Source of the DNA: GCA-2731375 sp046582635
GTDB lineage: Bacteria > Pseudomonadota > Alphaproteobacteria > GCA-2731375
NCBI GenBank assembly: GCA_046582635.1
Contig: JAYGEA010000196.1
Coordinates: 1-21,188 of the forward strand
Direction of reading: 5' to 3'
DNA: 21,188 nt
Position numbers and translations under genes: made by a program. The notes beneath the pieces were generated by a model, which was not told the DNA's origin, made no database searches, and was given only the letters and a program-made list of their open reading frames with translations. Below are positions 1 through 7,871 of the stretch, piece by piece (within the stretch, counting starts at the first letter, position 1; each line of letters opens with the position of its first letter).

Positions 1-2
1 GC

Positions 3-521
3 ATTCTGCTTTATATCGACATGGACTACTTCAAATTCGTCAACGACACCCATGGCCATCAGGTCGGCGATGCCGCCCTTGTGGCCCTCGCCAAACTGTT
101 GAGCGGCGACGGCAAAAGCCGGCAGGGCGATATCGCCGGCCGGCAGGGCGGCGATGAATTTGCCATGTGGCTGGAAGAAACGGATCTGGAAGGCGGCCGT
201 CACAAGGCCGACGAACTGCTGGAAATCGCCGCCCGGTTGCGGAAATATTCCGGCGATGCGGAACATCCCCTTGGTATTTCCATCGGCATCGCGGTGGCCG
301 ATCCGGCCTTTGACGATGATCTCGATCAATTGCTCAACCGCGCCGACAGCGCGCTGTATGAGGCCAAACGCGGCGGCCGGGGCCGGGGGCAGTTCTGGCC
401 GAACGTGGCGAAGACGTCGATCTTGACCTATCCGATGGGCCCAAGCAAAAGGAGGCTTCGTAATGCTGAGGACACTGTTAAACCGCATAACGAAGCCGAA
501 AAGCTACGAAAACCAGCGTGA
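3..521 (+). CDS. GGDEF-domain diguanylate cyclase, 3' part only
   Basis: The gene enters from the left edge; the frame is open from base 3 (ILLYIDMDYFKFVND). GGDEF enzymes make the second messenger cyclic di-GMP from two GTP. Visible are the Mg/GTP-binding segment DMDYFKFVNDTHGHQVGD, the active-site GGDEF (bases 147-161), and RQGD exactly five residues before it, which fits the RxxD product-inhibition site. The end of the domain reads RADSALYEAKRGGRGRG. Catalytic residues are intact, so the domain should be active; any sensory part lies outside the window. The last 40 or so residues are suspect. In this frame the gene overlaps the next gene by 59 bases, whereas the frame one base back gives a plausible GGDEF-like tail (AVLAERGEDVDLDLSDG) ending in TAA at 461-463, overlapping the next ATG as TAATG. 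A one-base deletion in the G-rich run near 385-391 would explain this. Confidence 0.9.
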   Translation: MLLYIDMDYFKFVNDTHGHQVGDAALVALAKLLSGDGKSRQGDIAGRQGGDEFAMWLEETDLEGGRHKADELLEIAARLRKYSGDAEHPLGISIGIAVADPAFDDDLDQLLNRADSALYEAKRGGRGRGQFWPNVAKTSILTYPMGPSKRRLRNAEDTVKPHNEAEKLRKPA

Positions 522-1680
522 CATGCTGGAAGGCGACGACACCAAGGAGCGATTGCGCCTGACCAAGCGGGAGGATACCCGGCCGGAAATTCTGTACTAT
601 CTGGCAGAAGACACCGTGCCCGAAGTGCGCCGCGCCATCGCCTCCAACCGCGCCAAGCCGCGCCAGGCCGACGCCAAGCTGGTGCAGGACGGCGATGAGC
701 AGGTGCGCTATGAATTGGCCGACAAGATCGGCCGTCTGGTCCCCGAATTATCGTCCGAACAGCGCGAAAAGGCCGAGGCGCTGACCATCATCGTGTTGCG
801 CGAACTGGCCGCAAATCAGTTTCCCAAGATCCGGGCCATCGTTTCCCAACATCTGAAATCCTCCGACCAGGTGCCGAAGGACATTGTTCTGCAACTGGCC
901 CAGGATCTGGAAGCCATCGTGGCCGCCCCGGTGCTGCAATTCTCGCCTTTGCTCAGCGACGAGGACCTCCTTACCATCATCGCCGCCGGTCGGGAATCCG
1001 GCGCGTTGAGCGCCATTGCCAAGCGCCAGGCCCTGGGCGGCGACGTCTCGGAGGCCGTGGCGCAAACCCTGGACCCAAAGGCGGTCGGCGCCCTGCTGGC
1101 CAATGACAGCGCCCAGTTGCGCGAAGACACCCTGGATTGGATCATTGACAACGCGGCGGCGGTGGAGCCATGGCACAGGCCCCTGGTGAGTTGGCCTTCA
1201 CTATCCGATAACGCCATCCGCCGTATCGCCAGCTTCGTCGCCACTTCATTGGTGGAGACTTTGTGCAACCGCAACGACATCGATGCCTCCACCGCCGTGG
1301 AATTGGCCAACGCCGTGCGGGACAGCATGGAACCGGCGGAAGAGGAAGAGGCCGCCGTGCCGGAGGTGGTGGAAACCGAGAGCGGGGGCAAGGATTGGGC
1401 GGCCGAGCTGTTCAAGGACGGCGGCCTGGATAATGATGCCCTGCAAGACGCCATCGCCGATGGCGACCGGGACTTCGTTATCCAGGCTCTGTCATTGAAA
1501 AGCGGGTTTCCGACCGATGTCGTCGCCAAGGTTTGTCATCGGCCCATCCAAAGCGGGTCACCGCCCTGGCCTGGAAATCGGATTTTTCCATGCGCACGGC
1601 CATGCAACTGCAGTTGCGCATCGCACATGTGCGGCCGCAAAGCATCCTCAACGCCCGCGACAGCATCGACTATCCCTTGA
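463..1680 (+). CDS. DUF2336 protein, frameshifted near its 3' end
   Basis: I recognise this as a DUF2336 protein, a mostly alpha-helical, HEAT-repeat-like family common in Rhodospirillales, with no firmly established function. The start ATG at 463 follows a strong AGGAGG (450-455). The frame reads 405 residues, but after residue 357 (GFPTDVVAKV) it turns into unrelated Cys/Pro/Ser-rich sequence (CHRPIQSGSPPW...). The expected ending continues in another frame from 1533 to 1721. One extra base near 1531-1535 would join the two into a 419-residue protein. Residues about 285-310 form an acidic linker (EPAEEEEAAVPEVVETE). The upstream partner is a GGDEF cyclase and the two are probably co-transcribed. 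A link to cyclic di-GMP signalling is only an inference from this neighbourhood. Confidence 0.8.
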   Translation: MLRTLLNRITKPKSYENQRDMLEGDDTKERLRLTKREDTRPEILYYLAEDTVPEVRRAIASNRAKPRQADAKLVQDGDEQVRYELADKIGRLVPELSSEQREKAEALTIIVLRELAANQFPKIRAIVSQHLKSSDQVPKDIVLQLAQDLEAIVAAPVLQFSPLLSDEDLLTIIAAGRESGALSAIAKRQALGGDVSEAVAQTLDPKAVGALLANDSAQLREDTLDWIIDNAAAVEPWHRPLVSWPSLSDNAIRRIASFVATSLVETLCNRNDIDASTAVELANAVRDSMEPAEEEEAAVPEVVETESGGKDWAAELFKDGGLDNDALQDAIADGDRDFVIQALSLKSGFPTDVVAKVCHRPIQSGSPPWPGNRIFPCARPCNCSCASHMCGRKASSTPATASTIP

Positions 1681-1721
1681 GTGAAGCCGAATTGCAGCAG
1701 GAATTGAAGAAAATCAAGTAG
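1533..1721 (+). pseudogene. Displaced C-terminal end of the DUF2336 gene
   Basis: This is the continuation of the gene starting at 463, one frame back. It reads LSSAHPKRVTALAWKSDF, then SMRTAMQLQLRIAHVRPQ and ILNARDSIDYPLSEAELQ, ending ELKKIK. Charge pattern and codon use look like real coding sequence, and the sense of the upstream frame is lost exactly where this one begins. It has no ribosome-binding site of its own and no reason to be a separate gene. The junction (AAG GTT TGT CAT) shows no X-XXY-YYZ slippery heptamer, so programmed frameshifting is unlikely. Confidence 0.75.
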
Positions 1722-1730
1722 TTAGAGAAA

Positions 1731-1764
1731 ACGGGGGCGGCCCTTGAATTAGCGCCGCCCCCGT
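1731..1764. terminator. Bidirectional rho-independent terminator
   Basis: A perfect 11-bp inverted repeat (ACGGGGGCGGC at 1731-1741 and GCCGCCCCCGT at 1754-1764) surrounds a 12-base loop. It sits between two convergent genes, the DUF2336 gene ending at 1721 and the acyl-CoA dehydrogenase ending at 1787. On the minus strand it is followed by TTTTCTCT, and on the plus strand by a looser T-rich stretch, so it can serve both transcripts. Confidence 0.85.
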
Positions 1765-1786
1765 GATCGTTTGGTATTTTCTTGTT

Positions 1787-3034
1787 CTACCAGGCGACGT
1801 GCTTTTGCGCTTCCGCGCGGCCCACGACCATATGATGCACCTCATCGGGCCCATCGGCCAGGCGCAGGGTGCGCTGTTGCGTGTACATGCCTGAAAGCGG
1901 CGACCAGTGGGAAATACCCGTCGCGCCGTGCATCTGAATGGCCTGATCGATGATCAGACAGACTTTTTCAGGCACCATGGCCTTGACGGCGGAGACATAG
2001 ACGCGGGCTTCCTTATTGCCCAGGACGTCCATGGCCTTGGCCGCTTGCAGAACCATCAGGCGGCAGGCGTCGATCTCGATGCGCGCGCGGGCGATAACTT
2101 CAAGGTTCTTGCCCAGCCTCAAAATGGGCCTGCCGAAGGCTTCCCGGCTGCCGGCCCGCTTGACCATCAGCTCCAGGGCCTTTTCGGCCGCCCCGATGGA
2201 GCGCATGCAGTGATGAATACGGCCCGGGCCCAGGCGAACCTGGGAGATCTCAAAGCCGCGGCCTTCACCCAGCAGCATGTTTTCTTCCGGCACCCGCACA
2301 TTGTTGAAGCGGATATGCATATGGCCGCGGGGGGCATGGTCCTCACCGAATACCTGCATCCCTTCGACCATCTCCACACCGGGGGTGCCGATGGGCACCA
2401 GGATCTGTGATTGCTGTTTCGAGGGTGGGGCGTCGGGAGAAGTTTTGACCATGGTGATCATGATCTTGCAGCGGGGGTCGCCAGCGCCGGAAATATAAAA
2501 CTTCTCGCCGTTGATAACCCATTCGCCATTTTCCAGCACTGCCTTGGTCGCGACGTTTTTCGCGTCCGACGAGGCCACGCCCGGCTCGGTCATGGCATAG
2601 GCCGAGCGGATCTCGCCATTCAGCAACGGTGTCAGCCATTTATCCTTCTGCTCCGGCGTGCCCACGCGTTCCAGCACTTCCATATTGCCGGTGTCCGGTG
2701 CACTGCAATTCAAAGTTTCCGAGGCCAGGGCGTATTTACCCAACTCGGTGGCCAGATAGGCGTAATCCAGATTGCTCAGGCCCTGGCCGGTCTCGTCATC
2801 GGGCAGGAAGAAATTCCACAGCCCGGACTCCTTGGCCTTGTTCTTGGCGCCGTCCAGCAGCTCCAGCTGACGGGGATGCCAGCTCCAACGGTCTTCTTTT
2901 TCGTCATTCAGGGCGAAAAATTCGTCGGTGATCGGCGCGACGTTTTCTTCGATATGCTTTTTCACCGCATACATCAGCGGCCGCGCCTGGTCTGACATGG
3001 CTAAATTGAATAATTCTTGATCGGAATCCGACAT
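1787..3034 (-). CDS. Acyl-CoA dehydrogenase, ACAD10/11-like
   Basis: This 415-residue FAD flavoprotein oxidises an acyl-CoA to the 2-enoyl-CoA and passes electrons to electron-transfer flavoprotein. Hallmarks are AYAMTEPGVASSDAKN (residues 145-160, flavin/substrate binding), the middle beta-domain, QMHGATG (367-373) and RLADGPDEVHHMVVGR (391-406). The last motif is typical of the ACAD10/11 group. In medium-chain enzymes the catalytic Glu lies in a YEGT motif; the aligned residue here is Asp394 in ADGP, and the alternative helix-G Glu is absent. Length is normal for a stand-alone dehydrogenase domain without the kinase and hydrolase parts of the animal proteins. The ATG at 3034 follows AGAGG at a usable distance. 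Neighbours do not reveal the substrate; 2-methyl-branched or very-long-chain acyl-CoA would fit the family. Confidence 0.93.
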   Translation of the reverse strand: MSDSDQELFNLAMSDQARPLMYAVKKHIEENVAPITDEFFALNDEKEDRWSWHPRQLELLDGAKNKAKESGLWNFFLPDDETGQGLSNLDYAYLATELGKYALASETLNCSAPDTGNMEVLERVGTPEQKDKWLTPLLNGEIRSAYAMTEPGVASSDAKNVATKAVLENGEWVINGEKFYISGAGDPRCKIMITMVKTSPDAPPSKQQSQILVPIGTPGVEMVEGMQVFGEDHAPRGHMHIRFNNVRVPEENMLLGEGRGFEISQVRLGPGRIHHCMRSIGAAEKALELMVKRAGSREAFGRPILRLGKNLEVIARARIEIDACRLMVLQAAKAMDVLGNKEARVYVSAVKAMVPEKVCLIIDQAIQMHGATGISHWSPLSGMYTQQRTLRLADGPDEVHHMVVGRAEAQKHVAW

Positions 3035-3073
3035 ACTTGATGGCCTCTTATTTCATGGTTTCTGTTGGCCGCG

Positions 3074-3103
3074 ATCCTCTGACTGTTGACCCTTTTTGTC
3101 AAC
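3074..3103 (-). promoter_or_regulatory. Candidate promoter with palindromic operator upstream of the acyl-CoA dehydrogenase gene
   Basis: The minus strand carries a perfect -35 TTGACA (3097-3102) and, 17 bases on, a weak -10 GAGGAT (3074-3079). The -35 lies inside an inverted repeat, GTTGAC (3085-3090) and GTCAAC (3098-3103) with a 7-base spacer, which would let a dimeric repressor cover the promoter. It is about 40-70 bases upstream of the start at 3034. The regulator is unknown. Confidence 0.4.
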
Positions 3104-3225
3104 GATCATCGCCCGCGCCTTTACTTTTACGCCGCGATCAACGGGATTGGTTATCATTGAGCCAAAGCGAACGGCAAACGGCGGCCACGGCGCAGTCTCG
3201 CACTGGCTGCCCTTGCGCCGATCGG

Positions 3226-4017
3226 TTAACGGTAGCGGCTTAAAATGCGTTTAAAAGTTCCGTCGGCGCGAATGCCGATCAAGCCCTGCTCAAATCTATT
3301 GGCGATATCCTGGAAACCGCGCCATTTTCGACTAAAACAGACGAATAGGTCATCCGTGTGAAGGGGAAAAAATCGGACCTGTGCCGAACGGTTCAGGCGT
3401 TTCAAGATTTGTGCGACAATATCCTCCGAGGCATAAATGTAATCGGAACGTCTTGCGAAAAGCATGGCAACCAGTTCACGGTCGTTTGGCGCACGATCAT
3501 AAATAATACCAACGTCATCCAATTCGTCCTGCAGATTATAACCGGCGGTTACGCCGACCCGTTTTGACCGGATATCCGTAAGCAATTGAATCTTAAGGCG
3601 GTCATTTTCGGCAAGGGCATAAATTCCCGTCCGAACGGTCCGAATTTTCGAGGAATAATGAAAATGACGCTCGCGTTCCTGACGGTGGGAACACGTGAAA
3701 AGTGCCGCCGCTCTACCCTCTTCGGCGATGATCTTGGCCCGTCTCCAAGGCAATATGTCTATCGTTGTCGCCAGGCCGACTTTCTGGAACGAAGCGCGGA
3801 CGAGATCCACGTTCAGTCCAATTGCCCCCTTAAGCGGATCAGGTTCGACTGATCCAGGGATGATTGCCGCGACCAACGGCACTGGCTCATCCGCAAACGC
3901 GCCGGAAATCTCCACCGTACCGGCACACAGCAATAACAAAGCCAGCAGCGACCGCCACACCAGCCTTGGCTGATTTTTTCTGAAGTACCGATACATTTTG
4001 AAGGCGAAAATACCCAA
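3226..4017 (-). CDS. Periplasmic solute-binding protein, family 3, without a transporter beside it
   Basis: The 263-residue product has a basic N-terminus, a hydrophobic segment (LVWRSLLALLLLCAG) and a likely signal-peptidase I site (GAFA/DEP), so it should be periplasmic. The mature part resembles bacterial extracellular solute-binding proteins of family 3: LNVDLVRASFQKVG, WRRAKIIAEEGRAAALF, a YSSKIRTVRTGIYAL hinge, and VGVTAGYNLQDEL in the second lobe. The outermost start is a TTG at 4017; ATG at 3996 (MYRYFRKNQ) is equally possible and is a more usual signal-peptide start, though neither has a strong ribosome-binding site. No ABC permease, ATPase or sensor kinase is adjacent, so the ligand and partner cannot be named. 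It is clearly AT-richer than its neighbours: the 60-base rows from 3361, 3421 and 3481 hold 29, 29 and 25 G/C. Confidence 0.8.
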   Translation of the reverse strand: MGIFAFKMYRYFRKNQPRLVWRSLLALLLLCAGTVEISGAFADEPVPLVAAIIPGSVEPDPLKGAIGLNVDLVRASFQKVGLATTIDILPWRRAKIIAEEGRAAALFTCSHRQERERHFHYSSKIRTVRTGIYALAENDRLKIQLLTDIRSKRVGVTAGYNLQDELDDVGIIYDRAPNDRELVAMLFARRSDYIYASEDIVAQILKRLNRSAQVRFFPLHTDDLFVCFSRKWRGFQDIANRFEQGLIGIRADGTFKRILSRYR

Positions 4018-4071
4018 ATATCATCGACCCGACATTTTCAAATGGCCTCCGCATAATAACCATTTAACATC

Positions 4072-4085
4072 AGTATGGAGATACT
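4072..4085. repeat. 14-bp palindrome upstream of the solute-binding protein gene
   Basis: AGTAT (4072-4076) and ATACT (4081-4085) flank GGAG, about 55-70 bases upstream of the gene starting at 4017. On the minus strand it lies between TTGAAG and TTAAAT, which could be -35 and -10 elements with an 18-base spacer. The rest of the gap 4018-4204 is AT-rich with no gene that I can see. Confidence 0.25.
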
Positions 4086-4204
4086 CTTCAACCTCATTTT
4101 TCCGTTGTGTGAAATTCGACAATGCTTGTCTCGATCGATCTTTCAGAAGGATTTCCAAATGTCGGCGACAAAGGGCCGGACCGATAGAGCGGTTTCGGGC
4201 TATT

Positions 4205-5101
4205 TTATGCCTCGATCATGGTGCCCACGCCGGCGGCGGTGAAGGCTTCCAGCAGCAGGACATGGGGCAGGCGGCCGTCCAGGATGTGGGCCGCGCCGAC
4301 GCCGTTGGCGACCGCGTCCAGGCAGGTTTCAAGCTTGGGGATCATGCCGCCCTTGATGACGCCTTCGCGGGTCAACTCACCCGCCCGTTCCGGCGTCATT
4401 TTGGAGATTAATTCGCCGTTGCCGTCCAGCACGCCGGCGATATCCGTCAGCATGACCAGCTTGGCGGCTTTCAAGGTCGCGGCGATCTTGCCGGCGACGG
4501 TGTCGGCGTTGATGTTGTAGGTTTCGCCATTCTCGCCAACACCGATGGGCGCGATCACCGGGATCAGGTCCGATTTGGCGAAGGTTTGCAGCAGCGTCGG
4601 GTTGATCGTCACCGGCTCGCCCACGAAACCAAGGTCCAGCACCTTTTCGATGTTGCTGTCCGGATCGCGGGTGGTGCGTTGCAGTTTGCGCGCCTCGATC
4701 AGGCGGCCGTCCTTGCCGGAAATGCCCACTGCGACGCCACCCGCGCCGTTGATGGCGGTGACCACGGCCTTGTTGATGGAGCCCGACAGCACCATCTCGA
4801 CGATATCCACGGTCTCGCCGTCGGTGACGCGCAGGCCGTCGATGAACGAGCTTTTTATTTTTAGACGGTCCAGCATGGCGCCGATCTGCGGGCCGCCGCC
4901 GTGCACCACCACCGGATTGATGCCGACCTGTTTCATCAACACCACGTCGCGGGCGAAATCATCCGCCAACCGGGCATCGCCCATGGCATGGCCACCGTAT
5001 TTGATGACAAAGGTCTGGCCCGTGAAGCGGCGCATATAGGGCAATGCCTCGGCCAGGGTGCGGGCCGTGTGGAGTTGCGCCTCTTGCTGTGTATCAGTCA
5101 T
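4205..5101 (-). CDS. argB: Acetylglutamate kinase
   Basis: ArgB phosphorylates N-acetyl-L-glutamate with ATP, the second step of arginine biosynthesis, in the cytosol. Counted from the ATG at 5101 (298 residues), the motifs are KYGGHAM (34-40), VVHGGGPQIG (65-74), GLRVTDGETV (89-98), ISGKDGR (127-133), NINADTVAGKIA (196-207), MLTDIAGVLD (217-226) and KGGMIPKLE (250-258). About 30 residues precede the first Gly-rich motif (LHTARTLAEALPYMRRF), as in the arginine-inhibited hexameric type whose N-terminal helix links dimers, so feedback inhibition by arginine is likely. An alternative TTG start at 5125 adds eight residues, overlaps the engB stop as TTGA, and has GGAG five bases upstream, so the true start is uncertain. 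It is the last gene of the rpmH-argB unit. Confidence 0.96.
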   Translation of the reverse strand: MTDTQQEAQLHTARTLAEALPYMRRFTGQTFVIKYGGHAMGDARLADDFARDVVLMKQVGINPVVVHGGGPQIGAMLDRLKIKSSFIDGLRVTDGETVDIVEMVLSGSINKAVVTAINGAGGVAVGISGKDGRLIEARKLQRTTRDPDSNIEKVLDLGFVGEPVTINPTLLQTFAKSDLIPVIAPIGVGENGETYNINADTVAGKIAATLKAAKLVMLTDIAGVLDGNGELISKMTPERAGELTREGVIKGGMIPKLETCLDAVANGVGAAHILDGRLPHVLLLEAFTAAGVGTMIEA

Positions 5102-5121
5102 GGAACTGGCGTATAGCCCAA

Positions 5122-5772
5122 TCAATCCATCTCCGCCAGCGCGGCCACGGTCGCACGGACCTCTTCCAGCCCCAGCTTCTTGGCGGCGGAGGTAGCGAGG
5201 ATATCGGGGTAGGCGGCGCCATGGTCTTTCAATTCGGCCTCCGCCGCCGCCCGCACCTTGGCCAGGGCCGCGGATTTTTCCTTGTCCACCTTGGTCAAAA
5301 TAACCTGATAGACCACTGCCGCCTGGTCCAGCAGTTGCATGACATTTCGATCCGGTTCGCCGATGCCCCGGCGGGCATCGATCAACAGACAGACCCGGCG
5401 CAGATTACTGCGCCCGCGCAAATAATCCTCGATCAACTTGTTCCAGCGCGCAATCTCTTCCTTGCCGGCGCGGGCATAGCCGTAGCCGGGCAGATCCACC
5501 AGCATCAGGCGCCTCTCGCCACTGCCGCCAAGACGGAAAAAATTGACCTCTCGCGTGCGCCCCGGAGTGTTCGAGGTCCGGGCCAATGTGCGGCGGTTGG
5601 TCAGGGCGTTGAGCAGGCTGGATTTGCCCACGTTGGAACGCCCGGCGAAGGCCACTTCGGGCAGCTCCGCCTTGGGCAGGTCGGCTTCCGTGCGCACGCC
5701 CATGACGAAGTCACATTCCTGGGTGAACAGCAGCCGGCCTGTCTCCAACTGGGCAGCCGATAATTCGTCCAT
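5122..5772 (-). CDS. engB: Ribosome biogenesis GTP-binding protein EngB (YsxC/YihA)
   Basis: This 216-residue TRAFAC-class GTPase is needed for late large-subunit ribosome assembly in bacteria where the family has been studied. All G motifs are present: G1 GRSNVGKSS (44-52), G2 with SNTPGRT (67-73), G3 DLPGYG (93-98), G4 TKVDK (160-164) and G5 TSAAK. Length is typical. The ATG at 5772 is 13 bases after the yidC stop with only a weak ribosome-binding site, so coupling to yidC translation is plausible. The stop overlaps the possible TTG start of argB. The order yidC-engB-argB is common in alphaproteobacteria and supports the call. Confidence 0.96.
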   Translation of the reverse strand: MDELSAAQLETGRLLFTQECDFVMGVRTEADLPKAELPEVAFAGRSNVGKSSLLNALTNRRTLARTSNTPGRTREVNFFRLGGSGERRLMLVDLPGYGYARAGKEEIARWNKLIEDYLRGRSNLRRVCLLIDARRGIGEPDRNVMQLLDQAAVVYQVILTKVDKEKSAALAKVRAAAEAELKDHGAAYPDILATSAAKKLGLEEVRATVAALAEMD

Positions 5773-5785
5773 CTATCTCGACCCG

Positions 5786-7582
5786 CTATTTAGGTCTTAT
5801 GGGCACGCCCATGCGTTTCATGATGAGATATTGCTGCGTGACCGAGAGAATATTGTTCCAGGTCCAATAGATCACCAGCCCGGCCGGGAAACTGCCCAGC
5901 AGGAAGGTGAAGAACAGGGGCATGAAGAGGAAAATCTTGGCCTGCACCGGATCGGCGGGCTGGGGATTCAGCAATTGCTGGAAGTACATGGAGGCGCCCA
6001 TGAAGATGGGCCAGATGCCGATCATCAGAAATTTTGGTATATCCCAGGGCACCATGTCGAACAGGGTCAGGATAAACATCGGGTCCGGCGCCGAGAGATC
6101 GTGGATCCAGCCAAAGAACGGCTGGTGCCGCATCTCGATGGTCACGAACATCACCTTGTAGAGGGCGAAAAACACCGGGATCTGCACCACCACCGGCAAA
6201 CAGCCCGATGCCGGATTGACCTTTTCCCGCTTGTACAGCGCCATCATTTCCTGGTTCATCTTCTGGCGGTCATCGCCGTGTCGTTCCCGCAGCTTGGTCA
6301 TTTCCGGCTGCAGGGCTTTCATCTTGGACATGGCCTTGTAGGATTTATTGGCCAGGGGAAAGAAGATCGCCTTAACGCAGACGGTTAGCAGCAGGATCGC
6401 CAGACCGAAGTTGCCCAGCATCTTGAAGAAGTAATCCAGCACGAAGAACAATGGCTTGGTCAGGAAATAGAACCAGCCGAAGTCCACCGCCAGATCAAAC
6501 CGGGCGATGCCCAGTTTCTCTTCGTAAAGGTCCAGCAAATGGACCTCCTTGGCGCCGGCGAAGAAGTGGCTGATGGCCTGGGCCGTGGCGCCGGGCGCGA
6601 TCACCTGGGGCGCCTGAACCATGAAATCAGCCTGATAGGTGTCTTTCTTGTTCGGCTGGCTGTAGCGGAAGGCGCCGATATAGCCGGCTTTTTGATCCGG
6701 GATCAGGGCGGTCAGCCAGTATTTATCCGTGATGCCAATCCAGCCGCCGACACTGTTGGTTATAACCGCCGGCCCTTCCTCGAGGTCGTCATAGTCGACT
6801 TCCTTCAAGGTATCGTTGAACACGGCGATGGGCCCTTCGTGCAGGATATAAAAGCCCAAGGTATTCGGCGTGTCGGTGCGGACGATGCGGCCGTAGGGAT
6901 GGGTTGAAACCGACTGTTTTGAATAATTCTCCACCCGCTGGGTGATGGTCAGCATGAAATTGTCGTCAATTTCGATCACCTGGATGAAACGCACGCCGTC
7001 GGGATTATCCCAACTCAATGTCAGGGGGCGGGAGGGATGCAGGGAGGCATGGTCCGCTCGCCAGAGCGTGTTGCCGTCGGGGACTTGCAAGCCGTCCAGG
7101 GCGACCCAGCCGAACTGGCCGTAATAGGGGTTGGGCGCCCGGTGCGGTGACAACAGGGTCACGTTGGGGCTGTTGTCTTCGATCGTCGCCTTATAATCCA
7201 GCATGGTCAAATCGTCGATGCGGGCGCCCTTCAGGGCGATGGTGCCACCCAGGCGGGGCCCGTTCACCGGAATGCGGGGCGATAGCTTCAAGGCCGCGGC
7301 GCGGCTGGCGGCAAGCCTGGTTGCATCGGTCACCCCATGGCCGGTCGTGGCGCCCGGGATCAGACCGGGGGCAGCGCTCTCGCCGCCACCGGCGGTGCCG
7401 GGAATGCCGGGCGTGATGGCGCCGTCCGCGCCTTGCCCGGCCTGGCCAGCCTGGCCCTGCGCCTGTTGCTGCATTGCCTGTTCGCGGGCTTCCTGCTGCG
7501 GCGCTTCGACAAAAAACTGAAAGCCCAGCAGAATGGCCAGGGACAGGGCGATGGCGATAACAAGATTACGTTGGTCTGACAT
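5786..7582 (-). CDS. yidC: Membrane protein insertase YidC
   Basis: YidC (Oxa1/Alb3 family) inserts and folds inner-membrane proteins, alone or with SecYEG. The 598 residues show an N-terminal membrane anchor (7-25), a Gln/Gly/Ala-rich linker (about 34-75), a large periplasmic domain (about 100-360), and the conserved C-terminal five-helix core (about 370-590). The core includes FGLAILLLTVCVKAIFFPL, LQPEMTKLRERHGDD, MMALYKREKVNP and the helix FPAGLVIYWTWNNILSVTQQ. Lys404 (VCVKAIF) occupies the place of the conserved hydrophilic-groove arginine of E. coli YidC (R366), keeping a positive charge. The C-terminus is short (KRMGVPIRPK). The start at 7582 is 10 bases after the yidD stop. Confidence 0.97.
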   Translation of the reverse strand: MSDQRNLVIAIALSLAILLGFQFFVEAPQQEAREQAMQQQAQGQAGQAGQGADGAITPGIPGTAGGGESAAPGLIPGATTGHGVTDATRLAASRAAALKLSPRIPVNGPRLGGTIALKGARIDDLTMLDYKATIEDNSPNVTLLSPHRAPNPYYGQFGWVALDGLQVPDGNTLWRADHASLHPSRPLTLSWDNPDGVRFIQVIEIDDNFMLTITQRVENYSKQSVSTHPYGRIVRTDTPNTLGFYILHEGPIAVFNDTLKEVDYDDLEEGPAVITNSVGGWIGITDKYWLTALIPDQKAGYIGAFRYSQPNKKDTYQADFMVQAPQVIAPGATAQAISHFFAGAKEVHLLDLYEEKLGIARFDLAVDFGWFYFLTKPLFFVLDYFFKMLGNFGLAILLLTVCVKAIFFPLANKSYKAMSKMKALQPEMTKLRERHGDDRQKMNQEMMALYKREKVNPASGCLPVVVQIPVFFALYKVMFVTIEMRHQPFFGWIHDLSAPDPMFILTLFDMVPWDIPKFLMIGIWPIFMGASMYFQQLLNPQPADPVQAKIFLFMPLFFTFLLGSFPAGLVIYWTWNNILSVTQQYLIMKRMGVPIRPK

Positions 7583-7592
7583 TCGGGTCGCT

Positions 7593-7871
7593 TTATCGGT
7601 TTTTCAAGACGGCCGGGTTGGCCGAATGGTGGGATGACGGCACGGGATCATAACCTTGCCCGCCCCAGGGATGACAGCGCAGGAATCGCCGCAAGGTCAG
7701 CCAGCTGCCCCACAAGGGGCCGTGCACCTGCAAAGCCTCGAGACCGTAGTGGGAGCAGGTGGGCAGATAGCGGCAGCGGCCCGGTAGCATGGGCGCCACG
7801 CCATAACGATAGATTTGAATGAGACCGCGCAGGGCATGGGTGCTCAGTGCTCTCATGATCGGGGCTTTCAT
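7593..7871 (-). CDS. yidD: Membrane protein insertion efficiency factor YidD
   Basis: This 92-residue protein carries the family signature CRYLPTCSHYGLEAL (cysteines about 33 and 39), then GSWLTLRRFLRCHPWGGQGYDPVP. YidD is a small, inner-membrane-associated protein that helps YidC-dependent insertion. The ATG at 7871 overlaps the rnpA stop as ATGA, a standard coupled arrangement, which supports this start over the internal Met at residue 6. The C-terminal tail after PVP (SSHHSANPAVLKNR) is poorly conserved in the family. It lies between rnpA and yidC as in most proteobacteria. Confidence 0.95.
   Translation of the reverse strand: MKAPIMRALSTHALRGLIQIYRYGVAPMLPGRCRYLPTCSHYGLEALQVHGPLWGSWLTLRRFLRCHPWGGQGYDPVPSSHHSANPAVLKNR

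Noticed and set aside
1525..1540. Programmed frameshift in the DUF2336 gene
   Set aside because: No slippery heptamer, no upstream Shine-Dalgarno-like stimulator and no evident hairpin.
3900..3990. Lipoprotein signal in the solute-binding protein
   Set aside because: The Cys in LLLLCAG has Leu at -1, which does not fit a lipobox; AFA/DE is a better cleavage site.
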